Positions 51,129 to 61,800 of a DNA stretch of 64,000 nucleotides are shown here, piece by piece. This DNA comes from Paenibacillus glycanilyticus NBRC 16618. Its GTDB lineage: Bacteria; Bacillota; Bacilli; Paenibacillales; Paenibacillaceae. The first letter of the stretch is position 1; every line of letters begins with the position of its first letter. The notes under the pieces were generated by a model that was not told the origin of the DNA, made no database searches, and saw nothing but the letters and a program-made list of their open reading frames with translations. The stretch is from NCBI RefSeq assembly GCF_004000805.1, contig NZ_BILY01000027.1, forward strand, positions 1-64,000. Direction: 5' to 3'. The position numbers and the translations under genes were made by a program.

Positions 51129-52526
51129 CTACAGGACCTCTCTTACCACAACCCAAGTCCCTTCGGTTTTTATTACTTTTACCGTCTTGCCTGAAGCGAT
51201 AAATTCGCCGGAAGTCACAACGTCAATCCGGTTATCCCCAATCTGGATCGTGCCTGCCGGGCGGAGCGGCGTTATCGCAATCCCCTCTTGGCCTAGCAGA
51301 TCCTCCTTGGTTTCGGCGGATAAATAACCTTGCTCGGTCGTCAGCTTCTCGCGCAAAATAAATTTGTTCCAGATCCCCCGGTCTTTGTATTTGCGGACTA
51401 CAAAGTACAGGATTACGGCCGCTGCCACCAAAGCGATAACGAGCGAAATAAATGCCGTCATCGGATTTGAAGCCGCTGTCAACACGCCGGCGATCAGCGA
51501 GGCGCTGCCGAGAATGCCGAGAATTCCCCAGCTAGGCACAAAGACCTCGATCAACAACAGAGCAATGCCGACAATGAAGAGCACAACGGACTCCATCCCC
51601 GCAAACCCCGCAATGTAATGGCCGAAGAAATACAGGCCGAACGACAATATGCCTACAATGCCCGGAACTCCAAAGCCCGGCACGAACAGCTCGATCGCAA
51701 TACCGGCAATGCCCAAGATAAATAACACGGTCATGACGATCGGATTTACCAGCCAGGAAGCAAGCTTCTCCGCAATCGAAGGATTAAGCTCGATTCGCTC
51801 CCGGTTTTCAAGCCCCAGCCATTTGATCGCGTCATCCACGGACTCCGCTTTGTATTCGGCATAGCCGACTTTAAGCGCTTCATCGGCAGTCAAGGTCAGA
51901 ATCTGGCCGGACTGCTTCACCTGTTTCAAATCCGGAAGAGGTAATGTCGCGCCTGGATCCACCATCGCGGCGGCAATATCCGGGTCACGTCCGTTTAGCT
52001 CAGCCGCCTCCCTCATCGTCTTCACCCAGAAGGAAACGACCTTCGGGTTGTCGATAAGTTCGCCGGAGCCGTTAACGACTGCCGCTGCGCCAATCGTGCT
52101 CCCGGGTTCCATTACAATGTTTTGCGCATTAAGCGCAATATAAGTCCCTGCCGAAACCGCTTTACCTTCTACGTAAGCAGTGGTAGGAACGCTGCTTTTG
52201 CGGATTAGCTCGCCAATCTCCTCGGCGCTGGTTACCTCTCCGCCAAACGTATTGATCACCAGAATGACTCTCTCCGCTTTTGCTTCGGCCGCTTCCTTGT
52301 ATGCCCGCTCCAAAAACGATTTAAGTCCGGACTCCACCGTTTGCTTCACCGGCACAACGTACACCGCGGGACCAAGCTCTGACCCTTCCGCTCCATGCGC
52401 GGCTTTACCGCCGGTTGCCAGCCCTCCTGCCGTAACCAGCAGCATCGAAACAAGCATCAGAAGAGGCCAAATGACAGCTGCAATGCGCCATCGTTTCGTT
52501 TGCAAAGTGTCGCTCCTCCTTTTCAA
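51129..52526 (-). CDS. NfeD-family membrane-bound serine protease-like protein
   Basis: This 465-residue protein has an N-terminal signal helix (about residues 13-35), a ClpP-like domain (VVNGSGELIDNPKV follows ALNAQNIVMEPGSTIGAAA), four or five hydrophobic segments (about 258-390) and a C-terminal OB-fold NfeD domain (IGDNRIDVVTSGEF). B. subtilis YqeZ has the same layout and works with FloA. Its promoter is a perfect sigma-W match. Confidence 0.93.
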   Translation of the reverse strand: MKRRSDTLQTKRWRIAAVIWPLLMLVSMLLVTAGGLATGGKAAHGAEGSELGPAVYVVPVKQTVESGLKSFLERAYKEAAEAKAERVILVINTFGGEVTSAEEIGELIRKSSVPTTAYVEGKAVSAGTYIALNAQNIVMEPGSTIGAAAVVNGSGELIDNPKVVSFWVKTMREAAELNGRDPDIAAAMVDPGATLPLPDLKQVKQSGQILTLTADEALKVGYAEYKAESVDDAIKWLGLENRERIELNPSIAEKLASWLVNPIVMTVLFILGIAGIAIELFVPGFGVPGIVGILSFGLYFFGHYIAGFAGMESVVLFIVGIALLLIEVFVPSWGILGILGSASLIAGVLTAASNPMTAFISLVIALVAAAVILYFVVRKYKDRGIWNKFILREKLTTEQGYLSAETKEDLLGQEGIAITPLRPAGTIQIGDNRIDVVTSGEFIASGKTVKVIKTEGTWVVVREVL

Positions 52527-52540
52527 TCAGTAACCGTTAA

Positions 52541-52566
52541 TACGCTTATATGAACATTATGTTTCA
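52541..52566 (-). promoter_or_regulatory. Sigma-W-type promoter of nfeD-floA
   Basis: On the minus strand TGAAAC (52561-52566) and CGTA (52541-52544) are separated by 16 bases, exactly the sigma-W consensus. It lies 15 bases before the nfeD start, and B. subtilis yqeZ-yqfA-yqfB is transcribed by sigma-W, which responds to envelope stress and antimicrobial peptides. Confidence 0.85.
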
Positions 52567-52585
52567 AAATTGTCATAAATAAAGC

Positions 52586-52614
52586 AAAAACACCCCTCGA
52601 AAGGGGTGTTTTCG
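52586..52614 (-). terminator. Terminator after yqeY
   Basis: AACACCCCT-CGA-AGGGGTGTT with A-run on the left forms a stem directly after the yqeY stop; on the minus strand T-run follows. This isolates the sigma-W promoter from read-through. Confidence 0.85.
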
Positions 52615-52627
52615 TCCGAACATATAG

Positions 52628-53071
52628 TTATTGCAGAAATTGTTGTACATATTGATTTACTAGTTTACCATCAGCGCGCCCTTTTGTTTTTGGCAAAAGC
52701 GCACCCATGACTTTTCCCATCTCGGCTTTGGAAGAAGCACCGAGTTCCTGGATGGTCTGCGTTACAATCGCTTTTATCTCTTCTTCGGTCAGCTGTACGG
52801 GAAGGTATTGACTAATAATTTCAATTTCTGCTGAAAGATCTGTAACCAGATCATCTCGGCCGGCTTTGCTAAATTCTTGGAGGGAATCTTTACGTTGTTT
52901 GATTTCACGACTAAGTATATCTACCACTTCAGCATCCTCGAGAGGACGCTTCAAATCAATTTCCAAATTTTTTATAGCCGCACGAATCATGCGAATCGTA
53001 GTCAGCTTGAACTTGTCCTGATTCTTCATGGCTTGCTTCATATCGTCGTTCAATCTATCGCTCAGGTTCAT
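52628..53071 (-). CDS. yqeY: YqeY/GatB-like protein
   Basis: This 147-residue helical protein has MNLSDRLNDDMKQAMKNQDK and the MGKVMGALLPKTKGRADGKLVNQ end typical of YqeY, which resembles the GatB C-terminal domain. A tRNA-linked role has been suggested but none is proved. It follows rpsU by 15 bases. Confidence 0.95.
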   Translation of the reverse strand: MNLSDRLNDDMKQAMKNQDKFKLTTIRMIRAAIKNLEIDLKRPLEDAEVVDILSREIKQRKDSLQEFSKAGRDDLVTDLSAEIEIISQYLPVQLTEEEIKAIVTQTIQELGASSKAEMGKVMGALLPKTKGRADGKLVNQYVQQFLQ

Positions 53072-53086
53072 TATGGAAGGATCCTC

Positions 53087-53260
53087 CTAAAACTTTCTCT
53101 TACGCGCAGCCTCGGACTTCTTCTTGCGCTTTACACTTGGCTTTTCATAATGCTTGCGTTTTTTCACCTCTGCCAAAACACCATCTTTAGCGATGGAACG
53201 TTTAAAGCGGCGAAGCGCAGCATCAATAGTTTCGTTTTTGCGAACTTTAGTTTCAGACAC
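53087..53260 (-). CDS. rpsU: 30S ribosomal protein S21
   Basis: This 57-residue protein (from GTG 53260, behind a GGAGGGAGGG site 7 bases upstream) starts SETKVRKNETIDAALRRFKR and ends with a strongly basic tail, as S21 does. An extended frame upstream comes from the leader. It is required for translation initiation. The gene has a sigma-A promoter and precedes yqeY. Confidence 0.97.
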   Translation of the reverse strand: MSETKVRKNETIDAALRRFKRSIAKDGVLAEVKKRKHYEKPSVKRKKKSEAARKRKF

Positions 53261-53326
53261 CAGTTTTCCCTCCCTCCGAAACAGACCGTCCAGAGCATTA
53301 AACATAAACACGGTTTATCACACTTC

Positions 53327-53356
53327 ATTATAAGACAAAACAAAATGAAGTGTCAA
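53327..53356 (-). promoter_or_regulatory. Sigma-A promoter of rpsU
   Basis: TTGACA (53351-53356) and TATAAT (53327-53332) on the minus strand are 18 bases apart; the -35 overlaps the stop of the HIT gene. CACTTCATT and AATGAAGTG, one on each side, form an imperfectly spaced inverted repeat across the promoter. Confidence 0.8.
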
Positions 53357-53706
53357 CTTACACTATTTCCTACTAGTGCACCTAGCTTCTCCCCGCCCAA
53401 TAAATGGATGTGGAGATGATAAACAACCTGTCCGCCGTCGCTGTTCACATTATTAATCAGCCGGTAACCCGACTCGGCAATTCCTTGCTGCTTCGCGATT
53501 TCCCGAGCAGCCGCAAACAATTCCGCAATGACCGGTCCATCCTCTTCGGCAACATCGTTCATCGTAGGAATATGCTTTTTGGGAATAATCAATATATGTA
53601 CAGGAGCCGCGGGCTGAATATCTTTAAACGCAATGACGTTCTCGGATTCAAACACTTTCGTCGAAGGAATGGAGCCTTCGATAATTTTGCAAAAAATACA
53701 GTCCAA
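53353..53706 (-). CDS. HIT family protein (histidine triad)
   Basis: This 117-residue protein starts from a TTG (53706), 7 bases after GGAGG, giving DCIFCKIIEGSIPS at the N terminus. The HIT motif is HLHIHLLGG near residues 99-107. It hydrolyses nucleotide phosphoramidates or dinucleotides. A frame starting at 53724 adds six residues but places the ribosome-binding site inside. It ends at the rpsU promoter. Confidence 0.93.
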   Translation of the reverse strand: MDCIFCKIIEGSIPSTKVFESENVIAFKDIQPAAPVHILIIPKKHIPTMNDVAEEDGPVIAELFAAAREIAKQQGIAESGYRLINNVNSDGGQVVYHLHIHLLGGEKLGALVGNSVS

Positions 53707-53830
53707 ATATGCCCCTCCCTTCATTCCATACTATGCCAATAATTATAACAAACAAATGGCATGCTCGTCCAATCGGAGGATGCCGGCCGGAACGCAAACG
53801 CGCTCCTGAGCCGGATATAGCCCTTTACTC

Positions 53831-54238
53831 TTAGTAAAATGGCAATAGCGACAATGCGAGGAGCCCGGCCAGCGGCAATACCTGGCGGTAGAAGCGTCCT
53901 CTCGGGTAGTAAGGGTAAGGATATAGACCGGGGTACGGCAAAAATGCTCTGCTGTCCCAGCCCATGGACCCGCTGCACGGGACTGCCAGACATATATACT
54001 GGTCATCCACGTATTCAACGATGCCGTCGATACACCATCCGTCATGTGTCTGCGCGAGCACATAGCGGTGGGTATGCGCGGAGCAGTGATCCTTCAGCGA
54101 TTGGGTCTGCGGCGCCGTTACCGACGCCTGCACGGCCGGTGCCTGATTCTCTGCCTTTGCTGGAGCAATCGTAGCCGGCTTGGACGCAGCCGGCTTCACC
54201 TCTGTCAATTTCCCTTTTTCCTTCTTGCTTTTCTCCAT
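53831..54238 (-). CDS. Ala/Pro-rich protein with C-terminal aromatic region, function unknown
   Basis: This 135-residue protein has a Lys/Ala/Pro-rich N-terminal half (about residues 1-48), a middle with TDHC-like and HDGWCIDGIVEYVDDQYICLAVPC, and a C-terminal stretch rich in Pro/Tyr followed by a hydrophobic end (VLPLAGLLALSLLPFY). Three cysteines lie in the middle. It resembles small spore coat-type proteins in composition but I do not recognise it. Function is unknown. Confidence 0.5.
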   Translation of the reverse strand: MEKSKKEKGKLTEVKPAASKPATIAPAKAENQAPAVQASVTAPQTQSLKDHCSAHTHRYVLAQTHDGWCIDGIVEYVDDQYICLAVPCSGSMGWDSRAFLPYPGLYPYPYYPRGRFYRQVLPLAGLLALSLLPFY

Positions 54239-54288
54239 CCTTGTCAGCCTCCCGTCTGCTACTATCGTATGCAGAACTGGGCTTTTGG

Positions 54289-54888
54289 CTACTGGGCGGA
54301 CAATTTCATGCTAGATTGCTCTTCGATAGATTGCTCCAGCTGCTTGGCAATATCGAGCCATCCGATTCCCGCCCCAATCTGAATCGCTCCGCTGCGCGTT
54401 TTGTCCGCGTCGACGTTAAACTGCTTGACGATCGCCAGCTGCTTCGAATAGAGATCCTGCAATGCTTTCAAGTACGCGGATTCCTGCGCTGTAAGCGGTC
54501 CGTCCTGCTCTTTTATGTAAGATAGGGAATGATCAACGTCGATCATATAAGCATAGATTTTGCCGGAATCAAAGGGATGATCCTCATCAAAGCTGCCCGC
54601 TAGCTGCAAGAAATCATTCACGCCGGCCGCATCGCGGATCACAGTGCCCGCCTCTGACGTTTTCCCTTCCAGAATAGCAGCCGCATCATCAAGCACAGCC
54701 TCATAATAAGAGGTTGCTTTCTTAGCGGCTCCGATTACATCCAACCCTTTCTCGTACTTGTCATCCTGGCCGCCCTGCAGCGATTGCGAGTATAGAAACA
54801 CGTTGCCCGTAAGGCTGAATACAAGCAGCAATAAAGTGATCGGCATTGCGTAAGACCGTTTCTTTGATTGTTCCTTATCCTGTTCCAT
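54289..54888 (-). CDS. Membrane-anchored helical protein, function unknown
   Basis: This 199-residue protein has one N-terminal membrane helix (about residues 13-33) and an extracellular helical part (about 40-195), with acidic and polar composition. It is probably a secreted or anchored protein in the 53.8-54.9 kb group, just downstream of addA. No domain was recognised. Confidence 0.6.
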   Translation of the reverse strand: MEQDKEQSKKRSYAMPITLLLLVFSLTGNVFLYSQSLQGGQDDKYEKGLDVIGAAKKATSYYEAVLDDAAAILEGKTSEAGTVIRDAAGVNDFLQLAGSFDEDHPFDSGKIYAYMIDVDHSLSYIKEQDGPLTAQESAYLKALQDLYSKQLAIVKQFNVDADKTRSGAIQIGAGIGWLDIAKQLEQSIEEQSSMKLSAQ

Positions 54889-54987
54889 CTCTTGTTCATC
54901 CTTCCAAGTCGTTAACAGAAGTCATTATTCCGCGGAAGGACAGGATTGCTGCCCTCCCGCAGAAAAGAATGCGATAGCCTAACGTCT

Positions 54988-57900
54988 TTATAACTTTACT
55001 GCCTGGCCGCCATCAAAAAAGAATACATGGCTTTCCGCAATCGGCTGGCCGATAACCGACTGGATAGCTTCCGCATACAGCTCCAATTGGAATCTGTGTC
55101 GCTCCGCCGCCTGCTCCCACTGCTTCATATAGATCCGGTCGGTTTTATAATCAAGCAGGACAATGCCGTTCTCGTCTTCGAAGAGACAGTCAATAACGCC
55201 CTGAATCAGAACCGGTTCGCCGGCCATATCGGATGCCAGTCCCGGATACACGCGCTGCGCCGGGAACATGCAGCTGAACGGAACCTCTCTCCTTACCCAT
55301 TTGGCAAGAACAAGCCGCTTTCCGATCTCCGTATCGAAAAAGGCTGCCACGGCCGGAAGATCGATCGACTCTGCTTGCCTTGCGGTCAGCAGCTTGCGCG
55401 ATACCATATCGCTCAGAATCGACTCCAGCCGGGCCACGTCCACGTCTCCCGTTAGCGGCAAATGCTGCATCAGAAGATGGCTTACCGTTCCCTTCTCGGC
55501 AGCCGTAAGCGCGGCCTCTTCCATGAACCGCGGCCGTCTTAACCGGAAAGTATAACTGCCTCCGCTGCCGCTCTTCCTGCCTTCTTCTTGCTGGCTCTCG
55601 ATTAAGGCATCGGCCGGGTATAATGCTGCGCTGTCCTCCGGCATTTCCACCGCTTCCGAATGCAGCCGTTTCATCTCCGTAACCGACGTTTTGGCTGCCA
55701 CAAGGGTAGATGCGCGATAGCCGTAACGCCACTCCAGCCGATTGCGAAGCTCTTCATCCCGCTCCACCTGATCAAGCTGAGCTAATGACAATACCCCTTG
55801 CAGGCGGTCCTCCCTGGCCTGATCCTCTTCCGTACGCTCCTCGACGCCAATCGCCGCTTCAAGCCCCAGCATAGCGGCATCTACCACGCCCGCGCGCCAT
55901 TGCAGCAGCCTTGAATCCTCCTGTCCCGGCACCGTTTCATCCGGCAGCTGATTAAAGGCCGCGGCTGCGAGCGGACCCAGCCAGTCCAGAAACGTAGACG
56001 CCGAGCTTAACCGGAAATCCGGAATATATCCCTTGGCATCCGCGGCGGTTTGCCAGCGGCGCTGTTTGGCAGCGGCATCGGACACGGTGCCGACCAGGAA
56101 CATTTTCTCCTTTGGACGGGTTAAGGCAACGTATAGAATACGCATTTCCTCGGCAAGCATTTCCATCCGCATACGCCGCCTGATCGAGAGGAACGGCAGA
56201 GTCGGATAGCTGACGCGTTTCTCCGGGTCGATAAATTTGGGACCGAACCCAAGCTGCTTATGCTTCAGAAATGCGCTGCGCAAATCCTGCTGATTGAAGT
56301 TCTTGCCTAAGCCTGCCACAAATACGACGGGAAATTCAAGTCCTTTACTCTTATGAATGGACATAATGCGCACGACGTTTTCCTGTTCGCCAAGCGCCCT
56401 GGCCGTACCCAGATCACCGCCGCTGTCCCGCATCCGCTCAACGAAGCGCAGGAAGCGGAACAAGCCCCGGAAGGAGGTAGCCTCATACTGGCGGGCACGG
56501 TCATGAAGCGCCCTAAGATTCGCTTGACGCTGCACGCCTCCGGGAAGACCCCCCGCAAAATCGTAATAGCCGGTCTCCCTGTAAATGCTCCAGATCAAAT
56601 CCGCCAGCGAGCCTTGTCTGGCATCATTCCGCCATCTGTCCAGCCGGTCAAGAAACAGCGACAGCTTGCGTCTCAGCTCATCGGGCAAAAGAAGATCGCC
56701 CGCCGCCTGCAGCACCGCGTCATAGTAGGTATCGTGCATCGCTCCGATCCGGATAAGAGCCAGCTCTTCGGCATTCAAGCCAAAAATCGGCGATCGGAGA
56801 GTGCCCGCGAGCGGGATATCCTGATACGGATTATCAATGACCCGCAGCAAGGAAAGGATCGTCTCTACTTCCGTCGCGTCGAAATACCCGCTGCTCAGCT
56901 CCGCGTAGGCGGGAATACCCGCACCTTGAAGCTCCTCGATAATGACGGGAGACCAAGCCTGCGTAGCCCGCAGCAAAATGACAATGTCGCGCCATTCCAT
57001 CGGGCGGCTTTCCCGCTTCTTGCCGTCATAGACCCGGAAGCCCCCGTCAAGAAGGGAACGGATCTGGCGGGCAATAAGCCTTGCCTCCAGCTGAGCCGTC
57101 TGCAGCTCCTCCGCCGATTCGGCTCCTTGCTCGGATTCTTCGTCGGAATCCGCGGCTGAAGCCGCCCCATCCTCCTCGTCCGAAGAGCCCGCTTTGTCGA
57201 TAACCGCAAGCTCGACGGCAAATCGCCCGGGCCTGTCAGGTTCTGGATAGGAAGCCCCGCATACCAGCTCGGCACGCTTGTCGTAATCCATCTCCGCGAC
57301 CGTTTCTCTCATGATAGCGCGGAACACGTCATTTACTCCGTCAACGACTTCAAGACGGCTCCGGAAGTTGCGGGCCAGATCGATGCGAAGACCGTCACCC
57401 CCGGGCGCGCCGTAATTTTTGTATTTGCTCATGAACAAATTCGGCTCCGCCAGACGGAACCGGTAAATGCTCTGCTTCACATCGCCTACCATAAACCGGT
57501 TGCCGGCATGCGGATTGGCAATCAGAGACACGATGGCTTCCTGCACCATGTTGGTATCCTGATACTCGTCAAGCAGAATTTCATCGAACTGGCGCTGGTA
57601 CTCCATAGCCGCAGACGACGGAGTCGTAAGCTCGGGCGTTGATTCCGGCGATCTCAGTATCCTTAAGCAATAATGCTCCAGGTCGCCAAAATCGAGCAGA
57701 CCCTTAGCCCGCTTCGCGGCTTCGTACCGCTGGCCGAATTCGATGACAAGCTCGGACAGCGCAGCCATGAGCGGGGCAAGCTCCCGCAGCTCCCAAGCGA
57801 ACTCCTCCGCCGAACGTCCAAACAATTCGTCCGCAAGCGAGCTAATCAGCTTCTTGGCCTGATCGCGAAGCTCCTTAGCCTGCTCCTGCATGCTTTTATC

Positions 57901-58809
57901 GTAATCATCGCCGCGCATAGCCTTCAGCTTGCCGAACTGCACGGCTTGGAACGGTTCGAACCACATCTCCCAAGGATGCATGCGTACGGTTTCGGCAAGG
58001 CTGCCTACAACTGCGAGATCCTCTTCAAAGGTTGCCGCGTAAGGTACCGGGCCAGCCGGCTCCCTCGTCAACCGCATTGCCTGGTCAAGAAGGGACGCCG
58101 CACCCGACAGCGCCTGTTCCACGTCAGACCTCAAGCTTGCCACCCAAGGACTGCTCCTGAGCCCTTCCACGTTCTCAACCATAAAGCTGGCCGCGGTCTG
58201 GCGGAGCCAATGCTCCGGCCAAGGATGGCTCTGCGCAAAGTCATAGAGCTGTTGAACCAGCTTATACAGCGGCTCGTCGCCGCGCTCGCCGCCGTAACGG
58301 TCGGCCAGGCGCAGGAATGCCCCGCTGTCGCCGGCGGATCCTTCATATTTCTCTTCAAACAGCTGATCCAGCACGTCGATGCGCATTAGTTCGCTTTCTG
58401 TTTCATTCGCGATCCGGAAACCCGGGTCGAGCCCGATTAACGGATAATACCTGCGTATAACGTCTAGACAGAAGGAGTGGAGCGTCGTAATCGACGCCCG
58501 GTTCATGAGCGCAAGCTGTCTGCGCAAATGCTCGGATTCCGGCTGACGTTCGAGCTCTTTCTCCAGCGCAATCCGGATCCGGTCCTTCATTTCGGCAGCC
58601 GCCGCTTTCGTGAAAGTTGCGACCAGCAGCCGGTCGACATCGGAGAACGAGGAGATTTTCCGAATAATCCGTTCTACCAGTACCGCCGTTTTTCCCGAGC
58701 CTGCTGCCGCGGCAACGAGAACATCCGAGCCTTCCGTCACAATCGCGCGCCACTGGTCATCGGTCCATGTGCTGTTCTCCGGCTTAGCCGGCAAATTAAT
58801 CGTTTCCAT
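54988..58809 (-). CDS. addA: ATP-dependent helicase/nuclease subunit A (AddA)
   Basis: This 1273-residue UvrD-like helicase with a C-terminal RecB-family nuclease begins at ATG 58809 (AGGAGGAG upstream), with AAAAGSGKTAVLVERI near residues 33-48. DEYQDTN, GDVKQSIYRFRLAEP and KSKGLEFPVVF are helicase motifs. The nuclease motif GVIDCLF-EDENGIVLLDYKTD lies near residue 1200. Its start overlaps addB by 14 bases. It unwinds and processes double-strand breaks with AddB. Confidence 0.97.
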   Translation of the reverse strand: METINLPAKPENSTWTDDQWRAIVTEGSDVLVAAAAGSGKTAVLVERIIRKISSFSDVDRLLVATFTKAAAAEMKDRIRIALEKELERQPESEHLRRQLALMNRASITTLHSFCLDVIRRYYPLIGLDPGFRIANETESELMRIDVLDQLFEEKYEGSAGDSGAFLRLADRYGGERGDEPLYKLVQQLYDFAQSHPWPEHWLRQTAASFMVENVEGLRSSPWVASLRSDVEQALSGAASLLDQAMRLTREPAGPVPYAATFEEDLAVVGSLAETVRMHPWEMWFEPFQAVQFGKLKAMRGDDYDKSMQEQAKELRDQAKKLISSLADELFGRSAEEFAWELRELAPLMAALSELVIEFGQRYEAAKRAKGLLDFGDLEHYCLRILRSPESTPELTTPSSAAMEYQRQFDEILLDEYQDTNMVQEAIVSLIANPHAGNRFMVGDVKQSIYRFRLAEPNLFMSKYKNYGAPGGDGLRIDLARNFRSRLEVVDGVNDVFRAIMRETVAEMDYDKRAELVCGASYPEPDRPGRFAVELAVIDKAGSSDEEDGAASAADSDEESEQGAESAEELQTAQLEARLIARQIRSLLDGGFRVYDGKKRESRPMEWRDIVILLRATQAWSPVIIEELQGAGIPAYAELSSGYFDATEVETILSLLRVIDNPYQDIPLAGTLRSPIFGLNAEELALIRIGAMHDTYYDAVLQAAGDLLLPDELRRKLSLFLDRLDRWRNDARQGSLADLIWSIYRETGYYDFAGGLPGGVQRQANLRALHDRARQYEATSFRGLFRFLRFVERMRDSGGDLGTARALGEQENVVRIMSIHKSKGLEFPVVFVAGLGKNFNQQDLRSAFLKHKQLGFGPKFIDPEKRVSYPTLPFLSIRRRMRMEMLAEEMRILYVALTRPKEKMFLVGTVSDAAAKQRRWQTAADAKGYIPDFRLSSASTFLDWLGPLAAAAFNQLPDETVPGQEDSRLLQWRAGVVDAAMLGLEAAIGVEERTEEDQAREDRLQGVLSLAQLDQVERDEELRNRLEWRYGYRASTLVAAKTSVTEMKRLHSEAVEMPEDSAALYPADALIESQQEEGRKSGSGGSYTFRLRRPRFMEEAALTAAEKGTVSHLLMQHLPLTGDVDVARLESILSDMVSRKLLTARQAESIDLPAVAAFFDTEIGKRLVLAKWVRREVPFSCMFPAQRVYPGLASDMAGEPVLIQGVIDCLFEDENGIVLLDYKTDRIYMKQWEQAAERHRFQLELYAEAIQSVIGQPIAESHVFFFDGGQAVKL

Positions 58810-61800
58810 CCGCTGTCTCCTCCTCTCCATGCAGCTGCTGCCAAATTTCATCTTCCGAAAGCTTGCTCAGCTTCGTGTATTCATTGCCGTCGAATAACGG
58901 GTCGAATTGGCATACCGGCTTGTAATCGCAGTATTGGCAAGGCGACTTCGTTCCGAGACGGTAAGGCTCGATCGACACCTTTCCACAGCCGATTTCCGTG
59001 CCTATTTTTCCGATGGTCCGCCGGACGGAGCTGCGCAGCACATCCCACTGATCGTCCGTCACAACGGAAGAACTGCTGTAAAAGCTTCCGTCGCGCTTCA
59101 AGGCAACGGGAAGAATCTCCGAGTAGCCGGATTCCAGATCGCCGTCCATCAGCCGCGCCGTTTCCGCTTCGGCCGTAATGAGTCCCCGCGTTTTGAACTT
59201 TTTCAGCATTCTTGCGTTTACCTCGGCCACGGATAACCCGTTGGATACCGCAAGCATCGGATTATGAACGTGGAAATAAAGCACGCCCGCGGGCGATGCC
59301 GGCTTTCCGAGCCATTCGGAAGCATGCGTAACAAGCACGTCCAGGTACGTGAGCATCTGCAGAGATAGTCCAAACGCCACTTCCTCCAGCTTAAGCTGCG
59401 TTGCGCTCGATTTGTAATCCAAGACGCGCAGCAGCAAGCCCTCCTCGGTCTCAGCCGCGTCTACGCGGTCAATCCGTCCGATAATTTCCATCGTGCCCCC
59501 GTTATCCAGCGGTATGACAAGGGCAGGCAGCGTGCCGTCCGGTCCAAAATCAACCTCGAGCCCAACCGGCTGGAACTGAGCCCTGCGGGAATGCTCGCTT
59601 AAAATAACCGCCGCCTGGGCAACGATTTCCTTCAGCTTGCGGGCAATGTATTGGAACCGGCCGCTGCTGAGCAGGATTTGCGACTGCAGCCTTGGCGCCA
59701 GCTCGTCAACGGTCTTCGCCGCCGCTTCGCGGATTTGCCCTTCCGGCATCGAGCCCCAGCGCTGTCCGACGCTTCCGGCCAGACGGCTGAGCGCCGCATG
59801 GAACAGCTGCCCGACATCCGGCGCTTCAAGGCGGTACATCTGGCGTTCGCGAAGCCTTAAGCCGTGAATGGCAAAATGCTGGAACGGACAGGACACGAAT
59901 CTCTCCATTCGCGACACGCTGGCCTTCAGCTTTGTCCCGTAGAGCTGCTCCGCCGTCGTTGTCGTAAGCACCGTCTCCTGATTGGAGAAGCTTAATGACG
60001 CGTTCATGAGCTGCAGCTTGTCCTGCCACTCCGGCCGGATCGCAAACCAGTTATAGACATCCCACCAGAACGGCGCAATCTCGGAGCCTTGCCGCCAGGC
60101 ACGAAGCTCCGTGATCAAATAAGCAAGCGTCCGCTGAGGATGCTCGATATAAGAGCGCTGTTCGCCCGTCTCCATACCAGGAGTCGGCTCTCCAGACTTC
60201 TGATAAACCGGAATGCCAGGGAACAGCTGCCTCACCTGCCGAATGACTTCCGAAGGCAGCAGCGTTTTCCCTTCCTCATCCGCCTGCGCCCAGCTGATCC
60301 ACAGATGCTGGCTGGCCGTTGTCAAGGCGTTATAGATCAGGAAACGTTCGTCGAGAAGCCTGCGTCTTACGCCCGGCGCCATAACCAGCCCTTCTTCGGC
60401 AAGGCGTTCCCGTTCCTGCTCGGTCAGCACGCCGTCTTCTTGAATGCGCATCGGCATGACGCCGTCGTTAGCGCCTAGCACGTAACAGATCTTTACATCC
60501 CCGGAACGCGTCCGGTCCATGCTGCCAACCAGTGCCTGATCAAGTGCGGGCGGCACCGCCGCAAGCTTCAAGTTTTCGAGCCCCGTCTCCACCATGCCGG
60601 CGAACAGCTCCGGAGGCATATCCTCGTCCCCGACCATTTCCACCAGCTGATCCAGCAGCTGCATGACGCCATCCCATAGCTGGCGGTGTGATCTGGCGCG
60701 CTGCGTACGACCGGACGCGCTGTCCTCGCGGCTCCAGCGTTCAAGGCGGTCGGCGGCATCCGCATGATCCAGCAGCTTGTACAACGCTTCGCACATCTCT
60801 TTGACGCTGGAGGCTTTCTTCAAGGACTGCTCGAACCGGCGAAGCGGAGGTACAATCGCCTCTCTCGCCGCCATTACGGCCTGAAATTCCCGTTTGGCTT
60901 TTGCAGACGGCTCGGATACCGTTTCCGGCTCATCCTCAAGAGACTGCTGCATAAGCGGCTTCCACCTGGAGCGGTCAAGCCACTTCCATCCGTCGACTCC
61001 GGCTGCCAGCACATAGTTTTCCAAGCGGTCAAACAGCTCGCGAGACATGCTGCCGTCAATCGGGAACAGCAGCTCAGTCTTGATGCATCGGAATACCGCC
61101 TCGTAATGCCAGCCGTGGAGCACCGTCTCCAGCGCGGAACGGATAAATTCTACCAGCGGATGATGGACCGTGTTATTCTTTTGGTCTAGGAAATAAGGAA
61201 TTTCGTAGTCATCGAATATCGTTTGAATATAGTCCGTATATTCAGCCGCGTTCCGCACCATAACCGCCATGTCGCGCCAGCGCAGCCCCTCTTCGCGTGC
61301 CCGCCGAACCATATCGCGTGCCGCTGCTTCGACCTCGGCTCTTCTGTTCGCGGAGGCATGAAGGGATACCCCGCAGGCGGAATTGTCTACAGCAAGCATC
61401 TTCTTATCCGGTATAAGCATTGGGGTTCTTCCGCCGTAATGCTTCTCTAAATGGGCAAGCATCGAACTCCCAGTAAAGCGGTATGGAACTCCTTCATCCA
61501 GCACGACGGTTTCATGCACGGGCACGCCGGCTTGAGCCGCCAAAGCAGCCAGCTTTCCGTACGTTTCAGCCGTAGGGTGGAAAAGCTCAAGCTCATGCGG
61601 TGTTTCGCCGTTATCGTAAGGACGGTCAAGCGTCAGAGCAACGGTCACTTCGGCGGAAGAAGCGATCAGCGTGCCAAGCGCATCGTATTCCTTCGGCGTA
61701 AAACCGTGGAAGCCGTCAATCCACAGATGGGCTCCCTGCATCGCCGGAGCATCGGCATAGCCTGCAATCAGCTGCGTCAAGTAATCTTCCGAATCGATAT

